A DNA stretch of 29,007 nucleotides, from NCBI GenBank assembly GCA_900550465.1, contig URSC01000025.1, positions 1 to 29,007 of the forward strand. The letters run 5' to 3'. The notes below the pieces were generated by a model. It had not been told where the DNA came from. It saw only the letters and a program-made list of their open reading frames with translations, and searched no databases. Shown piece by piece: positions 22,814-29,007 of the stretch; within the stretch, counting starts at the first letter, position 1; every line of letters begins with the position of its first letter. Position numbers and translations under genes: made by a program. This DNA is from an uncultured Alistipes sp. Lineage in GTDB: Bacteria; Bacteroidota; Bacteroidia; Bacteroidales; UBA932.

Positions 22814-25147
22814 ATGTTGAAACTAATACTCAGAAATCTGGGCCATACCCTCAGAAGATACCCTCTCCCGGCGGCCATAAATCTCGCCGGTCTGGTCGTG
22901 GCCCTCACCGCATTCATCATCATCATGTCCCATGTGGAGTACGAGACCACCTTCGACCGTTCCTACCCTACCTCCGGGAGGATTTTCAGGGTGGACTGCC
23001 CCGGTAACGACGAGACTTTCCGCAGTATCCTGCCCAACGCTTTCGCCCGGGACGTCATCAACTCCTCGGCCCACATCGAGGCCGGAACGATGCTCATGCC
23101 CTACTTGGGCAAGCTGCCGTTCTACATCGACGATGCTGCCGGTGAACCGCACGGATACGAGCTGAGATGCGACATGGTGCAGCCGGACTTCATGAAAGTA
23201 TTCGGAGTCCGCCTGACAAGCGGAGATCCGGAGGCCCTGACCCGCCCCCAGACCGCCATCATTCCCCAGAGCATGGCCGAGAATCTCTTCGAAGGGGATG
23301 CTGTCGGCAAGACCCTGCGTACCGACGGCAACTGGTTCTTCCCGGAAGGCGAGCTGACTGTGGGAGCCGTCTACGAGGACTTCCCCTCCAACAGCAACCT
23401 GCAGAACAGCATCTATTTCGCAGTGGATGAAAGAGTGACGCCCTACACCTACGGAGGGGCGAACTTCATCTGCTACCTGCTGCTGGATTCCCGGGAATCC
23501 GCGTCCCTGGTAGAGAACGAGTTCAACTCCAACTTCGACTTCTCCCTGAGCTGGATGAGCCCCATAGAGCTCGTGCCGATGGAGGACATATACTTCATGG
23601 AGCAGGGCGGAGACGGCAGGGTGTTCTACAGTGGCAGCCGCAGCACGACAATCCTGCTGACGGCCATCGGCATACTGGTGCTCCTCTCGGGAGTAATCAA
23701 TTTCGCCAACTTCTTCACCTCCCTCGCCCCGGTGCGCATCCGGAGCATCAATACCCAGAAAGTAGTGGGCGCATCCACCTCCAGACTGCGCTGGATGCTG
23801 ACCATGGAAACAGTCGTCATTGCGCTCATCGCCCTGATCATCTCCTTCCTGCTGGCCGGTTGGATATCCCCGATGCTGGTCAGCGCCAACATCCTGAAAG
23901 GGCTGTTCACGGCTCACAGCATCGGTATCATCGTCACGGTCAGCGTCATCACCATTGCGGCCGGAATCCTTGCCGGACTGTATCCGAGCTGGTACGCCAC
24001 CTCATTTGCCCCGGCACTGGTGCTCAAGGGAGATTTCGGCCTCTCTAAGGGCGGACGCACGTTCCGCAACGTGATGAGCGGCATACAGTACACAGTAGCC
24101 TTCGTAACACTGGTGTTCATGACCTTCGTGCTGCTGCAGAACCGACTGATGCGCAACACCATATTGGGATTCGACAAGGACGAGATAGCTGTCGCCAACG
24201 CCAGTGCCACCATCACAGCAAAAATGGATATGCTCCGCAGCTCCGCACAGAAATACCCATCGATAGCCGGCATAGCCTATTCCTCAGAGAAAGTCGGTGC
24301 CTCGGACTCCTACAGCACACAAGGCATCGATTACAACGGGGAGAAAATCCAGATGTTCTTTATCGGAGTGGACCCGCAGTTCATGGATGTCATGGGCATA
24401 GAGATGGTGGAAGGGCGCAACTTCAACCAGTATGACTCTGCCGGAGTCACGGTAGTGACCCGGTACATGATGGACCAGTTCGGAATAATGCCCGGCGACA
24501 TCCTACCGGAGACCGGTGAGGTAATAGGCATCTGCGAAAATGTCCGATTCAACTCGGTCCGCGAGCCCAATACCCCCATTGCATTCATTCCTTCCGGCAT
24601 ATACAGCGGAGTTAACGGAGTGCTTTACTTCCGCATCACTGCCGGCAGCAATGCGTTCCAGGCCGCGTCCGATATAGAGTCCCTCATACGCGAGGCCGAC
24701 CCCTACTGGCCCTCACAGGTAGAGTTCTACGATACCATACAGAACAATCTGTACCAAAATGAGATCCGCACATCCCGCCTGGTGGTGGCGTTCAGCGTCA
24801 TTGCCGCCATCCTGGCTCTATGCGGAGTCATCGGCCTGGTGCTCTTCGACACCGAGTACCGCAGGAAGGAGACCGCCGTCCGCAAGATTTTCGGAGCCAG
24901 CGTCGCCTCCATCCTCGAGCGGGCCAATATCGGCTACGGTACCATTGTCCTCATCTGTTTCGCGCTTTCCTGCCCCATAGCGGCCGTCATCACCTCGCGC
25001 TGGCTGCAGAACTTCGTCGACCGCGTCCATATCAGCCCCTGGGTCTTTGCCCTTGCCCTCGTGGCCGTATCAGCTGTCACTGCACTGATCGTCACCGCCG
25101 TCTTCTACCGCCGGGCCACTGCCAATCCCCGCGACGGACTGCAGTAG
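22814..25147 (+). CDS. ABC transporter permease, FtsX/MacB type
   Basis: 777 residues from ATG 22814. I prefer this start to GTG 22760 because MLKLILRNLGHTLRRYPLPA is the usual N-terminus of these permeases. Eight membrane segments can be placed: one near residues 18-40, a periplasmic MacB-like domain to about 275, three near 276-300, 330-352 and 370-393, one near 418-440, a second periplasmic domain, and three near 655-676, 708-728 and 743-765. The typical FtsX signature is seen in TEYRRKETAVRKIFGAS. Such Bacteroidota permeases work with a separate ATPase in lipoprotein or peptide export or in mechanical signalling; no ATPase gene is adjacent here. The gene stands alone, preceded by a repeat-bearing intergenic region. 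Confidence 0.85.
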   Translation: MLKLILRNLGHTLRRYPLPAAINLAGLVVALTAFIIIMSHVEYETTFDRSYPTSGRIFRVDCPGNDETFRSILPNAFARDVINSSAHIEAGTMLMPYLGKLPFYIDDAAGEPHGYELRCDMVQPDFMKVFGVRLTSGDPEALTRPQTAIIPQSMAENLFEGDAVGKTLRTDGNWFFPEGELTVGAVYEDFPSNSNLQNSIYFAVDERVTPYTYGGANFICYLLLDSRESASLVENEFNSNFDFSLSWMSPIELVPMEDIYFMEQGGDGRVFYSGSRSTTILLTAIGILVLLSGVINFANFFTSLAPVRIRSINTQKVVGASTSRLRWMLTMETVVIALIALIISFLLAGWISPMLVSANILKGLFTAHSIGIIVTVSVITIAAGILAGLYPSWYATSFAPALVLKGDFGLSKGGRTFRNVMSGIQYTVAFVTLVFMTFVLLQNRLMRNTILGFDKDEIAVANASATITAKMDMLRSSAQKYPSIAGIAYSSEKVGASDSYSTQGIDYNGEKIQMFFIGVDPQFMDVMGIEMVEGRNFNQYDSAGVTVVTRYMMDQFGIMPGDILPETGEVIGICENVRFNSVREPNTPIAFIPSGIYSGVNGVLYFRITAGSNAFQAASDIESLIREADPYWPSQVEFYDTIQNNLYQNEIRTSRLVVAFSVIAAILALCGVIGLVLFDTEYRRKETAVRKIFGASVASILERANIGYGTIVLICFALSCPIAAVITSRWLQNFVDRVHISPWVFALALVAVSAVTALIVTAVFYRRATANPRDGLQ

Positions 25148-25154
25148 GCCATAC

Positions 25155-25186
25155 GAAAAAAAGCCGGCGGAGAATGTCCGTCGGCT
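25155..25186 (-). terminator. Intrinsic terminator of the TlpA-like gene
   Basis: On the minus strand a 9-bp stem (25178-25186 with 25162-25170, one G-T wobble, 7-base loop) is followed by a run of seven T (opposite the A-run ending at 25162). It lies 28 bases after the stop of the thioredoxin gene. It may also end plus-strand transcripts of the permease, but it has no T-run in that direction. Confidence 0.75.
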
Positions 25187-25213
25187 ATGCAATCTGATGA
25201 CGCGGTGAGAATG

Positions 25214-25807
25214 CTACTTGGCGAGCTCCTCGTTGATGAGCTTGACCATGGAGGCGAACTCGGCCTCTTCATAGAGGCGGGTCAGCATGATGATCTTGCC
25301 GGTACGGTCGAGAATGATGTTTCGGGTCACTCCGGCACCCTTGTCGCAGAAGAGGGCAAAACGCTCTCCGTCAGGGTCGAGGGTCAGGGGATAGGTCACG
25401 GGGATGGCCTTGGCGAAATCGGCGGTCACCTCGGGTGTCTCCTTCAGGTCTATGCCGTAGAGGGCAAACTCGGGGTTGTCTTTCAGCTTCTGCCATATCT
25501 CGCTCTCGATGTGGGGCATCTCCTTGCGGCACACACTGCACCAGCTGGCGGTGAACTGAAGCATTACGACCTTACCCTGCAGCTCTTTGATGTTGAGGGT
25601 AGTGCCGTCCAGCATCTGCAGGTCGAAATCGGGGACCTGGTCGCCGACCTTGACGATATAACCCCTTTCGTCGGCCTGTACGGCTGTTGCAGCTGCTTCG
25701 GCGGACTTGTCCTCAGACTTGGCCGAAGAGTTCTTATTGTTGCCGCAGCTCACGGCAGTCATCGCAGCCAGTACGGCTACCACGGAAATAGCAAATTTGA
25801 ATTTCAT
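25214..25807 (-). CDS. TlpA/ResA-type thioredoxin-like lipoprotein
   Basis: 197 residues. A lipoprotein signal ends in TAVSC with Cys21, followed by a Ser/Lys/Ala-rich linker. The AhpC/TSA-type thioredoxin domain starts at VGDQVPDFDLQMLDG and has the active site ASWCSVC (Cys90 and Cys93), followed by KEMPHIESEIW. It probably reduces or exchanges disulfides in envelope proteins. The loop before the fourth strand reads GVTRNIILDRTG: the cis-proline found in most TlpA/ResA proteins is replaced by Thr, with an Arg next to it as in peroxiredoxins. It is a single-gene unit with a -7 box (25843-25850) and its own terminator, divergent from the GH97 gene. Confidence 0.88.
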   Translation of the reverse strand: MKFKFAISVVAVLAAMTAVSCGNNKNSSAKSEDKSAEAAATAVQADERGYIVKVGDQVPDFDLQMLDGTTLNIKELQGKVVMLQFTASWCSVCRKEMPHIESEIWQKLKDNPEFALYGIDLKETPEVTADFAKAIPVTYPLTLDPDGERFALFCDKGAGVTRNIILDRTGKIIMLTRLYEEAEFASMVKLINEELAK

Positions 25808-25842
25808 AACCTGGTTATTTTTAGAAGTTAGTTTCTATCCTA

Positions 25843-25850
25843 CAAATTTA
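25843..25850 (-). promoter_or_regulatory. Candidate -7 box of the TlpA-like gene
   Basis: TAAATTTG on the minus strand, a full match to TAnnTTTG, 35 bases upstream of the ATG at 25807. No -33 TTTG at the usual distance. Confidence 0.45.
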
Positions 25851-26033
25851 AGTAATTTTTTATATTGTCCAGCGCCTTACGGGAAAGTCTCCGAGTACTT
25901 TGAGCGGATCTGCCGGCGGCCATTTCATATTCCAGATATTAAACCGGGCGCAAACTTATAAAAATTCATCCATGTTTATCGTCATTTCATCCCAAATAAT
26001 CGTTTTGTTCCCGGATTTGTCTTCGATTTGTAA

Positions 26034-26041
26034 TATCTTTG
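26034..26041 (+). promoter_or_regulatory. -7 box of the GH97 gene
   Basis: TATCTTTG on the plus strand, 26 bases before the ATG at 26068. TTTG occurs upstream several times (26004, 26016), but not at the usual 19-21-base distance. Confidence 0.5.
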
Positions 26042-26067
26042 TTAGCAATTAGAAAACACAAACTGAG

Positions 26068-28326
26068 ATGAAAAGACTGCTTGCAATGAGCGCGGCCGCG
26101 ATGATGAGTGCGGCTGCGATGGCGGCACCCGGAGCAGGAGCCGCAAAGAGCGACAGCCTGAGCCTGCTGTCACCCGACAAGAAACTGGAGCTCAACTTCT
26201 ATCTTACAGACAAAGGGGAACCCTTCTACTCCCTGAAATTCAACGGACAGAATGTCATAGATGACAGCCGCCTCGGATTCGACATACGCCACGAGGGCGG
26301 AGTCAGCGACATCCAGCCCTTCATGAACGGCTGGGAAGTCAAGGAAAGCAACACCGTCCTCCGGCCTTCACAGATGTGTGAGGGCTTCATACTGGACAGC
26401 ACCGCCCGCACGACAGTCGACTACACCTGGGAGCCCGTCTGGGGTGAGGAGAAAGAGATCCGCGACCACCACAACGAACTGGCCGTGTACCTCCGCCAGC
26501 CCATGAGTTCCGCATTCGGCACAGAAACGGACGGAGACCGCATGATTGTCATCCGCTTCCGTCTCTTCAACGACGGGCTCGGCTTCCGCTACGAGTTTCC
26601 CAAGCAGAAGACCCTCGGCTACTTCATTGTCCGCAACGAGCTGACGGAGTTCACATTCCACGAGGATCTCACCACCTTCTGGATTGCCGGTGACTACGAC
26701 TCCAACGAATTCATCTACGAGACCTCGCCCATGAGCCGGATTGCCGCCCTCTACCCGGACTTCGACCGCAGCGGCAACGCCTGCATCTGCCCCATGCCCG
26801 TGCCCGGAGTGCAGACCCCGGTGATGTTCAAGCGCGACGGCGGCGGGCTGTACGTCAACATCCATGAGGCCGCCCTGGTCAACTTCCCCGCCATGCAGCT
26901 CGAGGTACAGGACGCCGGTGAGGGCCGCACCAAATTCGTCTCCCACCTCGTTCCCGACGCCCTCGGCAACAGAGGCCACGTCCAGACACCCCAGACCACA
27001 CCCTGGAGAACCATCATCGTCACCGACAACGCTCCCGCCATCCTCGAGAGCCGCCTGATCCTCAACCTCAACGAGCCCTGCGCCATAGAGGACACCGACT
27101 GGATACGGCCCCAGAAATTCGCAGGAGTATGGTGGCAGATGTTCGCCCCCGGACGCGGCACCTGGAGCTACACCAACGAGCCCAATGTACAGCTCGGCAT
27201 CACCGACTACACCAAGACCGTACCCAACGGCACCCATGCCGCCAATACCGAGAACGTCAAGAAGTACATAGATTTCGCAGCCGCCAACAACATCCAGGGA
27301 GTCCTCGTCGAGGGCTGGAACCAGGGCTGGGAAGACTGGTTCGGCCAGTTCAAGGAGTTCGTATTCGACTTCCTCACTCCCTACCCCGACTTCGATGTGG
27401 CTGAGCTCCGTGACTACGCCAAGAGCAAGGGTGTCCAGCTCGTCATGCACCATGAGACCTCCGGCTCGACCCTCAACTACGAACGTTACCTCGACCGGGC
27501 ATACCAGTTCATGAAGGACAACAACTATTCCGTAGTCAAGAGCGGCTACGTAGGTCCCATCATCCCCCGCGGATCCCACCACTACGACCAGTCCACGGTC
27601 AACCACTTCCTGCACTGCATCAGACGCGCCGCCGACTACCAGATCATGATTGACGCCCACGAGCCCGTAAGACCCACCGGACTGCACCGCACCTGGCCCA
27701 ACTACCTGGCAGCCGAGTCCGCCCGCGGCACGGAGTTCGAGTCCTCCGACGCCATAGGCAATCCGCCCGAGCACACCACCATCCTGCCCTTCACCCGTAT
27801 CATGGGCGGCCCGATGGACTACACCCCCGGCATTTTCCAGCAGGACATGAAATACTACGACGAGAATGCCAAGGGCCACATCCACACCACCCTCGTGAAA
27901 CAGCTGGCCCTCTACGTGGTGCTGTACTCCCCCCTGCAGATGGTGGCCGACCTGCCCGAGAACTACGAGCGCTTCCCCGATGCCTTCACCTTCATCCGGA
28001 ACGTACCCACCGACTGGGACTACACCAAGGTGCTGGAGGCCGAGCCGGGCGACTACATCACCACAGCCCGCAAGGCCAAGGGTGAGGACAAATGGTACAT
28101 CGGTGCCATCACCGACGAGAATGAGCGCACTGCGACCATCGACTTCTCCAAGCTGCCCCTGACAAAGGGCAAGCAGTACACCGCCACCATCTACGCCGAC
28201 GGAGAGGACGCATCCTGGGACGGGAATCCCCAGAGCTACAAGATATCCGAGACCCTGATCACCTCCGACTCCAAACTGGAGATTCCCCTGGCCCGCAGCG
28301 GTGGCGTGGCCATTGAGCTCCGGTAA
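26068..28326 (+). CDS. Glycoside hydrolase family 97, SusB-like inverting alpha-glucosidase
   Basis: 752 residues with a signal peptide (LLAMSAAAMMSAAAMAAPG), so periplasmic or outer-membrane-associated. The N-terminal beta-sandwich (LLSPDKKLELNFYL) is followed by the catalytic barrel from about residue 380: VEGWNQGWEDWFG (Glu415), MHHETSG (Glu463), DAHEPVRPTGLHRTWPN (Glu532), ARGTEFES (Glu556) and FTRIMGGPMDYTPGIF. These glutamates sit exactly 24 positions after the SusB residues Glu391, Glu439, Glu508 and Glu532, so the inverting GH97 machinery is complete, unlike the retaining alpha-galactosidases of the family. It should split alpha-glucosidic bonds of maltooligosaccharides or related glycans. 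No SusC/SusD pair is nearby, so it is not part of a visible polysaccharide utilisation locus. It ends 7 bases before the convergent peptidase gene. Confidence 0.93.
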   Translation: MKRLLAMSAAAMMSAAAMAAPGAGAAKSDSLSLLSPDKKLELNFYLTDKGEPFYSLKFNGQNVIDDSRLGFDIRHEGGVSDIQPFMNGWEVKESNTVLRPSQMCEGFILDSTARTTVDYTWEPVWGEEKEIRDHHNELAVYLRQPMSSAFGTETDGDRMIVIRFRLFNDGLGFRYEFPKQKTLGYFIVRNELTEFTFHEDLTTFWIAGDYDSNEFIYETSPMSRIAALYPDFDRSGNACICPMPVPGVQTPVMFKRDGGGLYVNIHEAALVNFPAMQLEVQDAGEGRTKFVSHLVPDALGNRGHVQTPQTTPWRTIIVTDNAPAILESRLILNLNEPCAIEDTDWIRPQKFAGVWWQMFAPGRGTWSYTNEPNVQLGITDYTKTVPNGTHAANTENVKKYIDFAAANNIQGVLVEGWNQGWEDWFGQFKEFVFDFLTPYPDFDVAELRDYAKSKGVQLVMHHETSGSTLNYERYLDRAYQFMKDNNYSVVKSGYVGPIIPRGSHHYDQSTVNHFLHCIRRAADYQIMIDAHEPVRPTGLHRTWPNYLAAESARGTEFESSDAIGNPPEHTTILPFTRIMGGPMDYTPGIFQQDMKYYDENAKGHIHTTLVKQLALYVVLYSPLQMVADLPENYERFPDAFTFIRNVPTDWDYTKVLEAEPGDYITTARKAKGEDKWYIGAITDENERTATIDFSKLPLTKGKQYTATIYADGEDASWDGNPQSYKISETLITSDSKLEIPLARSGGVAIELR

Positions 28327-28333
28327 TCCGTCT

Positions 28334-29007
28334 CTACCTTACCTCTGCTGCCCACCAGGCGGCAGTAAGTTTTTCGCCCGTGGCACGGCTGATCATCTCA
28401 TTCCAGGGATACAGCTTGCCGGGGGCGAAAATTTTTTCTGAGAGCCAGCGTCCCACTTCAGGGCAGCCGGTGTAGGAGTCGGAGGCCAGGTCTCCGCTGC
28501 GGGTGATATTCTCTACGATGTAACGGTGCATCTGCGAGGCAAAGAGCTCGCCCATCTGGTAGTTGTGGTAGTAGCAGGGATAGAGGGCAATGTGGATCTT
28601 CGCGGCCCAGTCCGGCTCGTCGCGGCCTTCGGGGTAAGTCAGCAGCTGGTACTTCTCCACGAGGTCACGCCACAGGGCATTGAGGTCCTGATCCGGGTCG
28701 GCGTACATGGCTTTCTCGAAGCGGTAGACCACCTGCATGAAACGGGCCTGCACCAGCTGGCTCAGGCGGGCGGCACGGCGGCAGTCGGGAGCGATACTGG
28801 CGGCCTCCTCAGGGGTAATCCCGAGATTGAGCCACATCCACTCCGGGTTGCGCGAAAGGCGGCCGAACATCATGGCCACTCCCTCGGTAGTGAAAATACC
28901 GGCGGCCTCCCTCAGCAGGAAGGGTAGATCCGGATTGGAATCATGCCCCACGCTGTAGGCCGCATGGCCGAACTCGTGCAGCATGGTCTCCATCCACCTC
29001 TCGTTGT
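28334..29007 (-). CDS. Zinc metallopeptidase with HEFGH motif (M2/M3-like), C-terminal part
   Basis: The frame is open to the right edge, so about 223 C-terminal residues are seen and the start lies outside. It begins NERWMETMLHEFGHAAYSVG with the zinc-binding HEFGH, then LPFLLREAAGIFTTEGVAMMFGRL, where the Glu of REAAG or TTEGVAM is the likely third ligand, and then FMQVVYRFEKAMYADPDQDL and YHNYQMGELFASQM. This resembles bacterial M2-type (ACE-like) and M3-type oligopeptidases, which remove dipeptides or cut short peptides. No conclusion on a signal peptide is possible. The gene is convergent with the GH97 gene at a 7-base distance, and no terminator is visible between them. Confidence 0.75.
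   Translation of the reverse strand, partial: NERWMETMLHEFGHAAYSVGHDSNPDLPFLLREAAGIFTTEGVAMMFGRLSRNPEWMWLNLGITPEEAASIAPDCRRAARLSQLVQARFMQVVYRFEKAMYADPDQDLNALWRDLVEKYQLLTYPEGRDEPDWAAKIHIALYPCYYHNYQMGELFASQMHRYIVENITRSGDLASDSYTGCPEVGRWLSEKIFAPGKLYPWNEMISRATGEKLTAAWWAAEVR

Noticed and set aside
26368..27885. Minus-strand open frame inside the GH97 gene
   Set aside because: Antisense to a complete GH97 enzyme with all catalytic residues; shadow.

Overview
This window looks like a chromosomal piece of a fairly GC-rich member of the Bacteroidales (Bacteroidota). The evidence is promoter boxes of the Bacteroidota type (TTTG, about 20 bases, TAnnTTTG), a SusB-like GH97 glucosidase, a type III glutamine synthetase, a DUF1460 amidase domain, a TlpA lipoprotein and a FtsX permease of the Bacteroides kind. 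The genus cannot be fixed from the sequence; an Alistipes-like or other gut Bacteroidales is a reasonable guess.

Left part (1-7.8 kb, all genes on the minus strand): the edge of a surface-polysaccharide locus. It holds an AT-rich Wzx-type flippase running off the left edge, rfbD and rfbC for dTDP-rhamnose, a small island of toxin-antitoxin type genes (a RelE/ParE-like toxin with its overlapping partner, a HicB-like protein and a 58-residue protein), a helical protein next to a lipoprotein, and a large FlaA1/PglF-type membrane nucleotide-sugar dehydratase.

Middle part (7.8-16.6 kb): a tight minus-strand operon pyrG - glutaminyl cyclotransferase - glnN, whose three enzymes all handle glutamine. 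Facing away from it is a plus-strand operon of an acyl-ACP thioesterase, a steroid 5-alpha-reductase-like membrane enzyme and an Old Yellow Enzyme family reductase. It is followed at once by the RNase P RNA gene and a DUF2490 outer-membrane protein. The 5-alpha-reductase/OYE pair is the strongest metabolic lead, because such pairs in gut bacteria reduce 3-oxo-delta4 steroids.

Repeat zone (16.6-18.0 kb): about 1.4 kb without a convincing gene. It contains a 222-bp duplication carrying five hairpin elements (family A). Next comes a 117-bp tandem array with ten invariant copies of a 15-bp palindrome (family B), then further palindromes. Degenerate copies of both families sit together again at 22.42-22.58 kb.

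Right part (18.0-29.0 kb): a 1273-residue M1 aminopeptidase fused to a DUF1460 amidase-like domain, a small lipoprotein convergent with it, an ABC-type FtsX/MacB permease, a TlpA-type thioredoxin lipoprotein, a SusB-like GH97 alpha-glucosidase, and the C-terminal part of a HEFGH zinc peptidase running off the right edge. Most of these carry export signals, so this half mainly serves the envelope, peptide and glycan breakdown.
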